This document shows, in pieces, positions 13,949 to 20,056 of a stretch of DNA of 20,728 nt. Position numbers and translations under genes: made by a program. Origin of the DNA: DATKEU01 sp036493295 (GTDB lineage: Bacteria > Myxococcota_A > Polyangia > Fen-1088); contig DASXQB010000343.1 of NCBI GenBank assembly GCA_036493295.1, forward strand, positions 1 through 20,728, in the 5' to 3' direction. The notes below the pieces were generated by a model. That model was not told where the DNA came from and did not search any database. It worked only from the letters and a program-made list of their open reading frames with translations. Each line of letters begins with the position of its first letter. The first letter of the stretch is position 1.

Positions 13949-14895
13949 TGATGTCCGCGCCAAGCAAATGCGCCGGGGCGTTCTTGGCGGCTGCGCTGTC
14001 GGCGCTGTCGTGCACGAACGAACGACGGGTGGGCATCCTCATCGACAACATGCCGCCGTCGCTCGACGCCGGCGCGCCTAGCGATGTCGGCAGCGATCCC
14101 AACATCTTTCCCGACGACGCTGGTTCCGTCGGTGGCGATGATGGCGGGATGATCTCTCCTGCGGACGGCGCCGTTGACTCGCTCCCAGCGGTGCATTTTT
14201 CGCGCATCGCCGCCGGCAACCCGCTGCCCGACGAGGCAACCTGCGCCGCGCTGGTCCGCCGCGGCAACAAAGAACAGCGCACCGACAACACGCCGTTCAA
14301 CAAAGTTCTCCCCACCGCCGCCCAGATTGGCCAGCTCAGTTCTTGGGGCAACCCGCAAGGCTTCGCCGCGGCGGCCATGCCGATGGGCAAGCGGGTGAGT
14401 GGCAACTTCACCGGCACCACCGACGAGATCCTGCAGTGGGCGGCCTGCAAATGGGGCTTCGACGAGGACTTCGTGCGCGCCGATTCGTACCAGGCCAACG
14501 GCTGGCACCAGGGCAGCGTCTCGGGCTGGACCACCACCACGTCGTTGTGCCCGTCCGGTGGTCCCATCCGCGCCGGCATGGGCGGCAGCGAGTGCGCCCA
14601 GGTCTTCGGCCTGTTCGGGCTGACCTGGCAGTTTCACAAGTCTGCCTGGCCGATGATCCACGACAGCACGCCGTTCACCGTCGACTATTCGCTGGCGTTG
14701 CAGCGCGTGTGTTTCGAGGGCTGGAACATCTACTTCAAAGGCGTGGGCCCGGCGGGCAACGTCTACGGCCCGAACGACGAGTTCGGCTGCGCGGCCAGCT
14801 TTTACACCGGCGAGTGGTACGACTTTGCCACCATCCAGCAGGTCAATCACATCCGCGACGCGCTCAACAGCAAGCCCTGGACCTCGGGAAACTGA
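13945..14895 (+). CDS. lysozyme-fold-like lipoprotein, catalytic Glu apparently absent
   Basis: A 316-residue protein whose ATG overlaps the previous stop (ATGA). The N-terminus has a signal with a possible lipobox LSALSC (Cys23), followed by an Asp/Gly linker up to ~80. The core at ~145-310 resembles lytic transglycosylase/goose-lysozyme-like proteins of actinobacteria: TDEILQWAACKWGFDEDFVR, then FGLFGLTWQFHKSAWP, then LQRVCFEGWNIYF and GCAASFYTGEWYD. In that fold the helix after the VRA segment normally carries the catalytic Glu in an E-S-x-W pattern; here it reads Q183-A184-N185-G186-W187, so Glu and Ser are replaced. It may be a non-catalytic peptidoglycan or glycan binder. Cysteines at several points may form disulfides, consistent with export. 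It is the last gene of the sigma operon. The fold call is by pattern only. Confidence 0.7.
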   Translation: MMMSAPSKCAGAFLAAALSALSCTNERRVGILIDNMPPSLDAGAPSDVGSDPNIFPDDAGSVGGDDGGMISPADGAVDSLPAVHFSRIAAGNPLPDEATCAALVRRGNKEQRTDNTPFNKVLPTAAQIGQLSSWGNPQGFAAAAMPMGKRVSGNFTGTTDEILQWAACKWGFDEDFVRADSYQANGWHQGSVSGWTTTTSLCPSGGPIRAGMGGSECAQVFGLFGLTWQFHKSAWPMIHDSTPFTVDYSLALQRVCFEGWNIYFKGVGPAGNVYGPNDEFGCAASFYTGEWYDFATIQQVNHIRDALNSKPWTSGN

Positions 14896-14910
14896 CGTCG
14901 GGAAACTGAC
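14884..14910 (+). repeat. 14-nt tandem duplication across a stop codon
   Basis: TCGGGAAACTGAC is present at 14884-14896 and 14898-14910 with a 14-nt period. The TGA stop of the lysozyme-like gene is in the first copy. A recent slippage duplication is the simplest explanation. Confidence 0.75.
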
Positions 14911-14968
14911 CGTTGTGAGTGGGCCCGGCCCTGGGAGAAGACTAGACATCTTTCTATCTCCAGAGACA

Positions 14969-14988
14969 GGCCGGTGTCAGGACCGGCC
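14969..14988 (+). promoter_or_regulatory. perfect inverted repeat before the XRE-cupin gene (candidate operator)
   Basis: GGCCGGT (14969-14975) and ACCGGCC (14982-14988) are exact reverse complements separated by 6 nt, ending 4 nt before the ATG at 14993 and covering the AGGA ribosome binding region. It could be an autoregulatory operator for the helix-turn-helix protein or an RNA hairpin that hides the start. Confidence 0.45.
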
Positions 14989-14992
14989 GCGC

Positions 14993-15643
14993 ATGATAAT
15001 CTCCGCGGCGATCATGGCGCGCACCTCATCGACTGCGGCGGCGGCGCGGGGACGGCGGCCAGTCTCGACCCCTGGTGATGAAACGGGCGCGGCCGATCTG
15101 GGGCGCCGGGTGGCCGACAACCTGAAGGAACGCCGCCGCGTGCTGGGACTGTCGCTGGACGAGCTGGCTCAGGCCTCCGGGGTCAGCCGCGCGGCCCTGT
15201 CGCAGATCGAGACCTGCAAGACCAACCCGTCGCTGAGCGTACTGTGGAAGGTGGCGGTCGGCCTGGGCATCCCCTTCGCCGAATTGCTGGGAAATGATCG
15301 GGACAACGTCTCGCTGTTGCGGCGGGGCGAAGCGCAGGTGCTGCGTTCTCCCGACGGCAAGTTCGAGAGCCGGCCGCTGGCCCGTTCGGGAGCCGGCCAG
15401 GGCGTTGAAGCCTACGAGCTGCGACTGGCCGGTCACGGCAGCTATGCCTCCGAGCCGCACGGCCCGGGCACGCGCGAGCTGGTCACGGTGATCAGCGGTT
15501 CGCTGCGCATGACCGTCGGCCCGGAAAGTTACCTGCTGGCACTGGGCGATTCGCTGGTCTTCCCCGCCGATCAACGCCACGTCTACGAAAACCCCGGCGC
15601 CGCCGAGGGCCGCTACCACGACGTGATCGTTTACCGTCGCTAG
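14993..15643 (+). CDS. XRE-family HTH transcriptional regulator with cupin domain
   Basis: A 216-residue regulator. The frame is open further upstream, but the first ATG after the previous gene with an AGGA-like site is 14993; an ATG at 15014 is the alternative. Residues 36-95 are a classical XRE helix-turn-helix: VADNLKERRRVLGLSLDELA, then QASGVSRAALSQIETCKTNP, then SLSVLWKVAVGLGIPFAELL. Residues ~135-213 form a cupin small-molecule domain: GTRELVTVISGSLRMTVG and LLALGDSLVFPADQRHVYEN. Such proteins (SutR/PuuR-like) are DNA-binding repressors or activators whose cupin part senses a metabolite. The ligand cannot be inferred from sequence. A perfect inverted repeat touches the translation start and could be its own operator. 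The downstream gene at 15771 is the obvious possible target. Confidence 0.9.
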   Translation: MIISAAIMARTSSTAAAARGRRPVSTPGDETGAADLGRRVADNLKERRRVLGLSLDELAQASGVSRAALSQIETCKTNPSLSVLWKVAVGLGIPFAELLGNDRDNVSLLRRGEAQVLRSPDGKFESRPLARSGAGQGVEAYELRLAGHGSYASEPHGPGTRELVTVISGSLRMTVGPESYLLALGDSLVFPADQRHVYENPGAAEGRYHDVIVYRR

Positions 15644-15652
15644 CCAGCGACG
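15635..15652 (+). terminator. hairpin at the stop codon of the XRE-cupin gene
   Basis: CGTCGCT (15635-15641) and AGCGACG (15646-15652) form a perfect 7-bp stem with a 4-nt loop, and the TAG stop straddles stem and loop. It is followed by an A-run rather than a T-run, so it is not a standard intrinsic terminator for the plus strand; mRNA 3'-end protection is an alternative. Confidence 0.3.
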
Positions 15653-15727
15653 ACGAAAAAAGACTTCTGTCCAAGAAACCGTCGGCGCAGAACGCCGGGT
15701 GACGAGGGGCGGGAAATTTTTCTACCG

Positions 15728-15751
15728 GGAACAAACCACCGCGCGGTCGTC
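15728..15751 (+). promoter_or_regulatory. ECF-sigma-like promoter of the secreted repeat protein
   Basis: GGAAC (15728-15732) and CGTC (15748-15751) are separated by 15 nt, matching the general GGAAC / CGTC pattern of many ECF promoters. The ATG at 15771 follows 19 nt after the CGTC, leaving room for a short leader with the ribosome binding site. The match is short and could be chance. Confidence 0.35.
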
Positions 15752-15759
15752 CCAACAGT

Positions 15760-15766
15760 GGGAGGA
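15760..15766 (+). promoter_or_regulatory. ribosome binding site deciding the start at 15771
   Basis: GGGAGGA lies 4 nt before the ATG at 15771 and is the strongest Shine-Dalgarno in this area. It argues against an upstream start at 15699, which would also spoil the signal peptide. Confidence 0.7.
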
Positions 15767-15770
15767 CGGC

Positions 15771-16976
15771 ATGCGCAAACGGCAGACACAACGGATGCGA
15801 TGGGCGCGCCAAGCGGCGCAGGCGGGACTGTTGGCGGCGGTGTTGAGCCTGACGGCAGGACGGGCGCAGGCGCTGGGGTGGACCAGCGAGGTGGTCGATT
15901 CGCCGCCGGATCACGACGCCGGGCTGGAATCGTCGATCGCCTTCGACACCGCTGGCCGCCCGCACATCGCTTACACCGAACGCATCGACGGCAATCTCAA
16001 ATATGCGCACCGAAACGCCGCCAATGTCTGGGTGGTGGAGACCGTGGACAGCGCCGGCTTGGCCGGCTCGGGCGTGTCGCTGGCGCTGGATGCGTCCGGG
16101 ATGGCCCACATCAGTTATCACCGCAGCGCCGACAGCGTCAGCATGGGCGACGTCCGTTATGCCGAACGGCACTGTTTTTTCGGCGACTTCTTCTGCTCCT
16201 GGGCAATCACCACGCTGGCCACCGGCACGCACTCGCCCTTCGCGGTCGGCAACACCGGCATCGCCATCGACGGCGCCGGAAACATCCACGTGACGTTCGT
16301 GGACAACGCCGCCAGCCAGCTTCGCTATACCAAGCACGATTCGACCGGCTGGTGGGCGCCGATGGCGGTGACGCCGCTCGGTTCAGGGACGACGTCGATT
16401 GCCGTCGATGGTAACGACCTGCCCCACATCGCCTTCAGCGATCAAAACGCTGGCACGCAAGGCTACGTCCACATCGCCTGCGTGTTCATCCTGTGCGGCT
16501 TCAGCTTCGAGCCGATCGATCATGGTGACCACGGCGTCATCCGCCTGGACGGCGCCGGTCATGCTCACGTCGTTTACGGCAGCAACAGCGACGTGAAGTA
16601 CGCCCATCGCGCTTGCGATCCCACCGCCACCGGTTGCGCTTGGACCACGCAGACGGTCTTCGCCGGCGCCGGGCCGCTGGCCGGGCAGTCGCTGGCGGTG
16701 ACCGCCACCGGCGTCCCGCACGTCAGCTTTTATCGGACCGTGGCCGCTGAGGTCCGCTACGCCCACCACACTTTCTTCGGCTGGACGAACGAGCGCGCAG
16801 ACATCCTGGGCTCGGGATTTGGAACCACGGCCATCGCCCTCGACGCCGCCGGGAATCCTAACATCAGCTATCACGACAGCTTCAACAACGATCTGCGCCA
16901 CGCCGTAGGCGTCCCGGCGCCGCCGCCGGTGCTGGGCACCTTCGAGAAGGCGCCAGCGGCTGTGCTTTCATTCTGA
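15771..16976 (+). CDS. secreted repeat protein, probably a beta-propeller, function unknown
   Basis: A 401-residue protein with a basic n-region (MRKRQTQRMRWARQ), a hydrophobic core and an Ala-x-Ala cleavage site near GRAQA at ~39. The mature chain has about six to seven copies of a ~50-residue unit with a recurring pattern: SIAFDTAGRPHIAYTERIDG, SLALDASGMAHISYHRSAD, GIAIDGAGNIHVTFVDNA, SIAVDGNDLPHIAFSDQNAG, VRLDGAGHAHVVY-like and AIALDAAGNPNISYHDSFNN. The core is D-x-x-G-x-x-H-[IV]-x-[YF], often followed by a LKYAH/VRYAH strand. This suits a propeller with one sheet per unit, as in sialidase-like or NHL-like folds, but no catalytic residues of those families are recognised. It probably acts in the periplasm or outside the cell. 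It has its own likely promoter and is convergent with the minus-strand gene, with only 5 nt between the stops. Confidence 0.82.
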   Translation: MRKRQTQRMRWARQAAQAGLLAAVLSLTAGRAQALGWTSEVVDSPPDHDAGLESSIAFDTAGRPHIAYTERIDGNLKYAHRNAANVWVVETVDSAGLAGSGVSLALDASGMAHISYHRSADSVSMGDVRYAERHCFFGDFFCSWAITTLATGTHSPFAVGNTGIAIDGAGNIHVTFVDNAASQLRYTKHDSTGWWAPMAVTPLGSGTTSIAVDGNDLPHIAFSDQNAGTQGYVHIACVFILCGFSFEPIDHGDHGVIRLDGAGHAHVVYGSNSDVKYAHRACDPTATGCAWTTQTVFAGAGPLAGQSLAVTATGVPHVSFYRTVAAEVRYAHHTFFGWTNERADILGSGFGTTAIALDAAGNPNISYHDSFNNDLRHAVGVPAPPPVLGTFEKAPAAVLSF

Positions 16977-16981
16977 GCGCA

Positions 16982-17524
16982 TCAGAGGCCAAAAGCGGCC
17001 AGATAAGCTTCGACGGTCGGGCCGGCGTCTGTCCAGGAAAACAGCGATTCGTTCAGCGCCCCGGCGGACAGACAGATAAATGTCTGTTCCAATGGATTGT
17101 GGTCATGGACCCGACTGAGCCGGGGACGGCCGCCGATCGACAGGGCGGCGCTAACCGTCTGGGCCAGGATGTGCAGCGGTAAATACAGCGGCCCCAGGCG
17201 ATCGTGCTGGCGCGTGTGGGCTAGTTCGTGGGCCAGGGTCAAACGCGCGCGGGGCGTGCCGGCGTCGAGCAGATCGCGGCGGCAAAGGATGGCGTGCCCC
17301 AGCGTCACCGCGCCCACCCAGTCGAGGCCGATGCGCGGCCGGATAGGATAGAACCAGCCCACGGCCAGCGTCCCGGCGATGCGCCGCGGCCGCCGGCCGC
17401 CGCTGACCAGCCAGCCGGCGAGATGGCCAAGCAGGTTCGTCGGCAGCGTCCACAGCGCGCCCACCGCGCGCACCAACGGCTGGCGGGAACGCGGGCGAGG
17501 CAATCGCACGTGGCTGCGCAGCAC
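16982..17524 (-). CDS. small HELAH-motif putative metalloprotease-like protein
   Basis: A 180-residue protein with a GTG start 29 nt after the stop of the upstream cytochrome gene. The central motif LTLAHELAHTRQHDRLGPLY contains His99-Glu100-x2-His103, the HExxH zinc signature, followed by a hydrophobic helix (LPLHILAQTVSAALSIGG). I recall many small uncharacterised bacterial proteins with a similar H-E-x-x-H-x-R-Q-x-[ED]-R-x-G-P-L pattern, so it belongs to a real family without known function. Residues ~25-70 include hydrophobic stretches (ALWTLPTNLLGHLAGWLVSG), suggesting membrane contact. The C-terminal half has NPLEQTFICLSAG. Being so short, it may not be an active protease. It is transcribed with the two cytochrome genes and converges on the gene at 15771-16976. 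Confidence 0.75.
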   Translation of the reverse strand: MLRSHVRLPRPRSRQPLVRAVGALWTLPTNLLGHLAGWLVSGGRRPRRIAGTLAVGWFYPIRPRIGLDWVGAVTLGHAILCRRDLLDAGTPRARLTLAHELAHTRQHDRLGPLYLPLHILAQTVSAALSIGGRPRLSRVHDHNPLEQTFICLSAGALNESLFSWTDAGPTVEAYLAAFGL

Positions 17525-17553
17525 GATGCCCGCAGCATAGCCCCGGCCCAGCG

Positions 17554-18876
17554 TCAGGGCCCGCTGGCGGGCGACACTTCGTCGACAACGGCGTCGATGA
17601 TGTCCAGCGCGTCGTCGATGTCGCCGGCATCGTCAGGCGTCGCGGCGTCGTCGGTTGTGCTGGCGTCGTCGGTCACACTTGCGTCGTCATTCGCACCCGC
17701 GTCGTCGCCCGCGCCCGTGTCATCGCCACCGCCGCCGGTTTCGTCGACGGTGCCGGCATCATCGCCTGGCGCGCTGCCAGCATCGGGGGGGGGCGGCGGC
17801 GCCGCGGGCGGCATCGCCGCGATCCACGCCTGCACCAGCGGGGTGTGCGCCATATCGACGATACTGGTGGCGATGGGCGGCATCTGGTTGCCGGTGCCGC
17901 GGTTGGTGATGAGGTGGAAGAGCAGGCTGTTGGTCGGATCGCCCGGCACGATGCGCGTCTGCCCTTTCCAATCCGGATCATTGACCATCACACCGACGGT
18001 GGTCAGCAGCGGCTCGAAGCCAGCCGACGATCGTCCGTCCATCTGCGTGGCGTCCAAACGCAAGTGCATGCCAGCCTGGTAAGCGGTGGCGTTCGAGTTG
18101 GGGTTGTGGCAGGTCACGCCGCAGTTCGTGTGCAACCAGCCCAGCGCCGGCGCTGCGACGCCCGTGCCGTCGTCGCCGATCACCATGCTGGTTGAAGCGG
18201 GCGGCGATGAGAGCTGTCCATTGGCCATCAGCTGGGCCAGCGTCAATCCCGTCGCGCCGTCCAGACCCAGGTTGATCTGCTCGAAGCCCAGGATGAAATC
18301 GGTGCGGCCGCGGTGGCATTTCTGGCACTCGTCATTGGTGGGGATGTGGTACGTGCTGCCGTCACCGAGTGTGATGTCGCCGCCCTTGGAGCTGGTAGCC
18401 GCTGATTCGTCGGCGTTCCAGGCGTAGGCAGCGTTGACCCAGTAAGTAGCGCTCAGCTTCTGCCACATCCGCGTTTCGACGCGCCCGCCGCCGCGCGAGA
18501 ATTCCTTCCAGAGCTGCGTCCCGATCGGGAACCGCCATTCGTTGGGGTCGGTGTTATCGATGACGCTGCCGGCGGGCAGGCGTATCCAGCGTTGTTTTTC
18601 CGCCCCGTCCGACCACAGCGGCACGGCCGGCGAATAGGCCTCTACGTCGGGGGCCAGCACCTTGGCCACAATGTCCGCGTAAAGCCCCGTGCACACCAGC
18701 GATGACGGGGGCATGGTCGCGTTGGCGCATTCGGGCGGCAAAACCACAGACGGCGCCTCTTGCGAAGCGCCGTCCATAGAACCGTCGGGGCTGTTGATGG
18801 CCGATTGCTCGGCCGGCTTGTCTCGACCGCAACCGATCGCAAGGAGAGCGGCAGCGGCCAGGACGCGGTACTTCAT
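17554..18876 (-). CDS. diheme c-type cytochrome lipoprotein (SO2930/HNE_0200-like)
   Basis: A 440-residue predicted lipoprotein (LLAIGC, Cys16). The N-terminal part carries motifs I associate with the SO2930/HNE_0200-type family: YSPAVPLWSDGAEKQRWIRL, FPIGTQLWKEF and VETRMWQKLSATYWVNAAYA. There are two heme attachment sites: Cys184-x2-Cys187-His188 (CQKCH), and a wider Cys252-x3-Cys256-His257 (CGVTCH), an unusual spacing. A QMPPIAT segment offers a Met axial ligand. The last ~100 residues are a low-complexity acidic tail of D-D-A-x-x-x hexapeptides. It probably transfers electrons in the periplasm or at the outer membrane together with the cytochrome protein encoded just upstream (24 nt away). 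The family name is from memory; the heme sites are direct observations. Confidence 0.82.
   Translation of the reverse strand: MKYRVLAAAALLAIGCGRDKPAEQSAINSPDGSMDGASQEAPSVVLPPECANATMPPSSLVCTGLYADIVAKVLAPDVEAYSPAVPLWSDGAEKQRWIRLPAGSVIDNTDPNEWRFPIGTQLWKEFSRGGGRVETRMWQKLSATYWVNAAYAWNADESAATSSKGGDITLGDGSTYHIPTNDECQKCHRGRTDFILGFEQINLGLDGATGLTLAQLMANGQLSSPPASTSMVIGDDGTGVAAPALGWLHTNCGVTCHNPNSNATAYQAGMHLRLDATQMDGRSSAGFEPLLTTVGVMVNDPDWKGQTRIVPGDPTNSLLFHLITNRGTGNQMPPIATSIVDMAHTPLVQAWIAAMPPAAPPPPPDAGSAPGDDAGTVDETGGGGDDTGAGDDAGANDDASVTDDASTTDDAATPDDAGDIDDALDIIDAVVDEVSPASGP
17609..17734 (-). repeat. 18-bp tandem repeat, seven units, coding for an acidic tail
   Basis: Units of 18 nt beginning G-C-G-T-C-G-T-C (plus strand) recur at 17609, 17627, 17645, 17663, 17681, 17699 and 17717, with the second half of each unit variable. 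They encode the hexapeptides DDAxxx at the C-terminus of the diheme cytochrome. Confidence 0.8.
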
Positions 18877-18899
18877 TGCGGCCGTGAGATTAGCGCGAA

Positions 18900-19889
18900 T
18901 TAGTCGGTCGCGGCGTCATCCGTACCCGCGGCGCCACCCGTACCCACTGCGCCACCCGTACCCGCCGCACCACCCGTACCCGCGGCGCCGCCCATCCCCA
19001 TGCCACCCATTTCTCGACCGCCGCCATCGCGACGACCCATGCCGCCGTCACCGCGCGGGGGCACACCACCATCGAACCGTCCGCCAAAGTTGCTGGCCCC
19101 GGTCTGTGCCGTCGGCGCCAGCGACCGCAGGTAGACGATGATCCCGTTCGCCTGCTCGTCGGTCATCTGCCATTGGTGGAACCCTTGCCACGTCTTGTAC
19201 GCGACGATGGTCGTATCGAAGTAGCCCCCAGTGGGGACCACGCCGTGCAAGAAGATGTTCTTGAGATCGTCGTCGCTGAAGCCGCCGGCCTGTTCGGGCG
19301 TGTGCTGGACCGTCTTGTACGGACCGGCGGCGGTGTCGCCGTGACAGTTCGTGCAGGCGTACTGGAGCGAGCCAGCGTCTCCGCCGTCGGCGCCTTGCAT
19401 TCCACCCATCATGCCCACGCCACCGCGGGGCAGCCGGGTCAACACCACGCCGCTGTTATAGCGGGCGCTGCCGATCTCCCAGTCGTCGGTGCTGGAATTG
19501 TCGATGGTCAGCAGCGAAGTCCCGCAGATCGAACCGGCGGTGGCGATGATGGTGACCGTGCCGGCCTTCTGCGTGGTGATGAGGACGCCGCCGGTGGTGT
19601 CGTCGGGGGCGATGGCGACCATCGACGCGTCTGACGCGCTCCAGGTGATCGCGGTGGGGTCGATGCCGTCGACCACCACCGGAATCTGGAAATGGTGCAT
19701 GCCGTCGAACGCCGAATACATCGGGCTGAAGACGATGTTCACTTCACTCTTCGCACAAGTCCCGGTAACCGTCGCCCCCGTTCCGCCCGTTCCGCCCGGC
19801 GTTGACGAAGACTTACTGCTGCAAGCGGCGGCAGCGAAAAGAACGCCGACCGCAAGACCGATGACTGAGCGACCCGCTGAATGAATCAT
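18900..19889 (-). CDS. lipoprotein with Ig-like domain and monoheme cytochrome c domain
   Basis: The start at 19889 (ATG preceded by an AAGG ribosome binding site) gives 329 residues with a clean lipoprotein signal (VIGLAVGVLFAAAAC, Cys23); the frame is open 66 nt further upstream but without a signal there. A Ser/Gly/Thr linker leads to a Big2-like Ig domain at ~45-135 (TAITWSASDASMVAIAPDD, then AGTVTIIATAGSICGTSLLT). The cytochrome c domain follows: Cys179-x2-Cys182-His183 (YACTNCHGD), FSDDDLKNIFLHGVVPTGGY and WQMTDEQANGIIVYLRSL, with the Met of WQMT as likely axial ligand. The C-terminus is a Gly-rich tail with GTGGAA repeats. It is the upstream partner of the diheme cytochrome. Together they may carry electrons to or from a cell-surface acceptor; the redox partner is not in the window. 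Confidence 0.83.
   Translation of the reverse strand: MIHSAGRSVIGLAVGVLFAAAACSSKSSSTPGGTGGTGATVTGTCAKSEVNIVFSPMYSAFDGMHHFQIPVVVDGIDPTAITWSASDASMVAIAPDDTTGGVLITTQKAGTVTIIATAGSICGTSLLTIDNSSTDDWEIGSARYNSGVVLTRLPRGGVGMMGGMQGADGGDAGSLQYACTNCHGDTAAGPYKTVQHTPEQAGGFSDDDLKNIFLHGVVPTGGYFDTTIVAYKTWQGFHQWQMTDEQANGIIVYLRSLAPTAQTGASNFGGRFDGGVPPRGDGGMGRRDGGGREMGGMGMGGAAGTGGAAGTGGAVGTGGAAGTDDAATD
18922..18993 (-). repeat. 18-bp tandem repeat, four units, coding for a Gly-rich tail
   Basis: Four units of GTACCC followed by a G/C-rich half and CCACCC-type end (plus strand) start at 18922, 18940, 18958 and 18976. They encode the GTGGAA/GTGGAV hexapeptides at the C-terminus of the Ig-cytochrome lipoprotein. Confidence 0.85.
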
Positions 19890-19961
19890 TTTCTGGCCTT
19901 TCGGGGTTGAGCCAATTCGTCGTAAGGCAACCGGAGAATGTTCCTGGCCCTCCATGCATAA

Positions 19962-19993
19962 AGGCGGCTAAGCCAGAAACCTTCACGCCGCCT
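19962..19993 (-). terminator. possible terminator of the M14 gene
   Basis: On the minus strand AGGCGGC (19993-19987) pairs with GCCGCCT (19968-19962) around an 18-nt loop and is followed by TTATG, a poor T-run. It lies between the M14 stop and the next gene's start. The loop is long and the tail weak. Confidence 0.35.
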
Positions 19994-20056
19994 GCAACTC
20001 CCGCGAATAGCTGAGACCCAGTGGCGCCAGGAAGGTTAAAGTGCGCAGGAAAAAGC

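Noticed and set aside
12530..13963. A 477-codon open frame on the minus strand opposite the anti-sigma and barrel-like genes.
   Set aside because: It is antisense to genes with clear motifs, signal peptides and overlapping starts. Its composition (Arg, Gly, His, Gln-rich) is typical of GC-rich antisense frames.
14825..14992. Upstream extension of the XRE-cupin frame into the lysozyme-like gene.
   Set aside because: It overlaps the conserved C-terminus of the preceding gene and the extra residues have no regulator features.
16972..16986. TCTGA-GCGCA-TCAGA hairpin between the two convergent stop codons.
   Set aside because: A 5-bp stem made largely of the two TGA stop codons themselves, with no T-run. 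Likely a by-product of the close convergent stops.
19919..19944. GGAAC-N17-CGAC on the minus strand upstream of the Ig-cytochrome gene as an ECF promoter.
   Set aside because: The -10 part does not match CGTC and the spacing is long. Noted only because of the similar element at 15728.
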